A stretch of DNA of 64,000 nt, from the NCBI GenBank assembly GCA_944322305.1, contig CALUOP010000002.1:62001-126000 (forward strand), in the 5' to 3' direction. Under the pieces are notes generated by a model. It worked only from the letters and a program-made list of their open reading frames with translations, made no database searches and had not been told where the DNA came from. Both the position numbers and the translations under genes were made by a program. The DNA comes from an uncultured Coriobacteriaceae bacterium (lineage in GTDB: Bacteria > Actinomycetota > Coriobacteriia > Coriobacteriales > Coriobacteriaceae). Shown in pieces: positions 63,860 to 64,000 of the stretch; positions within the stretch are counted from its first letter, which is position 1, and every line of letters starts with the position of its first letter.

Positions 63860-64000
63860 TTAGTACAGCGAGCCGGCGTTCACCACGGGCCGCGCCTCGG
63901 ACTCGCCGCACAGCACCACCATCAGGTTCGACGCCATGGCGGCCTTGCGCTCCTCGTCCAGCTCGACCTGGCCGCCGCGCGAGAGCTCGTCCACGGCCAT
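63860..64000 (-). CDS. SPFH/band-7-like protein, C-terminal end
   Basis: Only the last 46 codons are in the window; the gene continues past the right edge. It reads '[20 protein letters not shown]' and ends '[22 protein letters not shown]'. I recall closely similar ends on actinobacterial SPFH-domain (slipin/flotillin-like) proteins, which form membrane-associated rings, but the diagnostic domain is outside the window. Confidence 0.55.
   Translation of the reverse strand: MAVDELSRGGQVELDEERKAAMASNLMVVLCGESEARPVVNAGSLY

Overview
The window is a contiguous piece of a GC-rich, low-redundancy bacterial chromosome. The gene content points to class Coriobacteriia (Actinomycetota), most like an Olsenella/Atopobiaceae-type gut or oral anaerobe: a dnaK-grpE-dnaJ-hspR operon, PTS sugar uptake, a pyruvate formate-lyase activase, a tungsten-type aldehyde:ferredoxin oxidoreductase (AOR) with a multihaem cytochrome, larEBC, LPXTG-type surface proteins and many Ala/Pro-rich tails and inserts. 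This placement is inferred from gene content, since there is no rRNA or tRNA in the window.

Layout. 0-2.5 kb: end of nadC, its likely regulator niaR, and a convergent 6-phospho-beta-glucosidase. 2.6-7.7 kb: a small ferredoxin, then the chaperone operon dnaK-grpE-dnaJ-hspR with internal hairpins and a strong terminator. 7.8-16 kb: panE, pflA, engB, a 5'-methylthioadenosine/S-adenosylhomocysteine nucleosidase, a membrane-anchored C39 peptidase, an RlmD-type methyltransferase and a small 11-residue-repeat protein. 16-20.2 kb: a MacB/FtsX-type ABC transporter and a DUF2975-like/XRE pair. 20.3-24.7 kb: a minus-strand operon of LicT-type antiterminator, PTS EIIBC, Nif3-like protein and YdjC-like deacetylase. 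25-27.5 kb: a complete polar amino-acid ABC transporter. 27.6-33 kb: a radical SAM protein, then a Tat-exported four-cluster ferredoxin, an AOR and a membrane-anchored five-haem cytochrome. 33.4-41.7 kb: a sorted cell-wall phosphatase with a tandem duplication, YibE/F-like protein, TSCPD protein, Tat lipoprotein, small zincin, DUF3006 protein and class-A beta-lactamase-like protein. 41.8-44.9 kb: larE-larB-larC for the nickel-pincer cofactor. 45-48.3 kb: TIM-barrel protein, membrane protein, YfcE-type phosphodiesterase and MazG. 48.3-49.4 kb: a scar of gene remnants between repeated elements. 49.7-54.5 kb: eno, a Cof-type phosphatase, a FtsB/DivIC-like protein and Ppx/GppA. 55.4-60.8 kb: a PRD/PTS regulator split at a G10 tract, EIIB, EIIC and a MupG-like hydrolase. 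60.9-64 kb: an ABC exporter pair, a ribbon-helix-helix protein and the end of an SPFH-like protein.

The most unusual signals are non-coding. Three intergenic arrays (about 15.34-15.47, 19.86-20.19 and 54.64-55.19 kb) have different core sequences but the same spacing of roughly 30-31 and 42-44 nt. Two of them switch orientation within the array. They are not CRISPRs. Other leads are a homopolymeric G10 frameshift in a PTS regulator, a leader with mutually exclusive pairings and a possible pseudoknot ahead of the AOR operon, a Pho-box-like operator ahead of the duplicated phosphatase, an in-frame TGA in a DUF2975-like gene, and a truncated LarE. All family calls come from reading motifs by eye; no database search was run.
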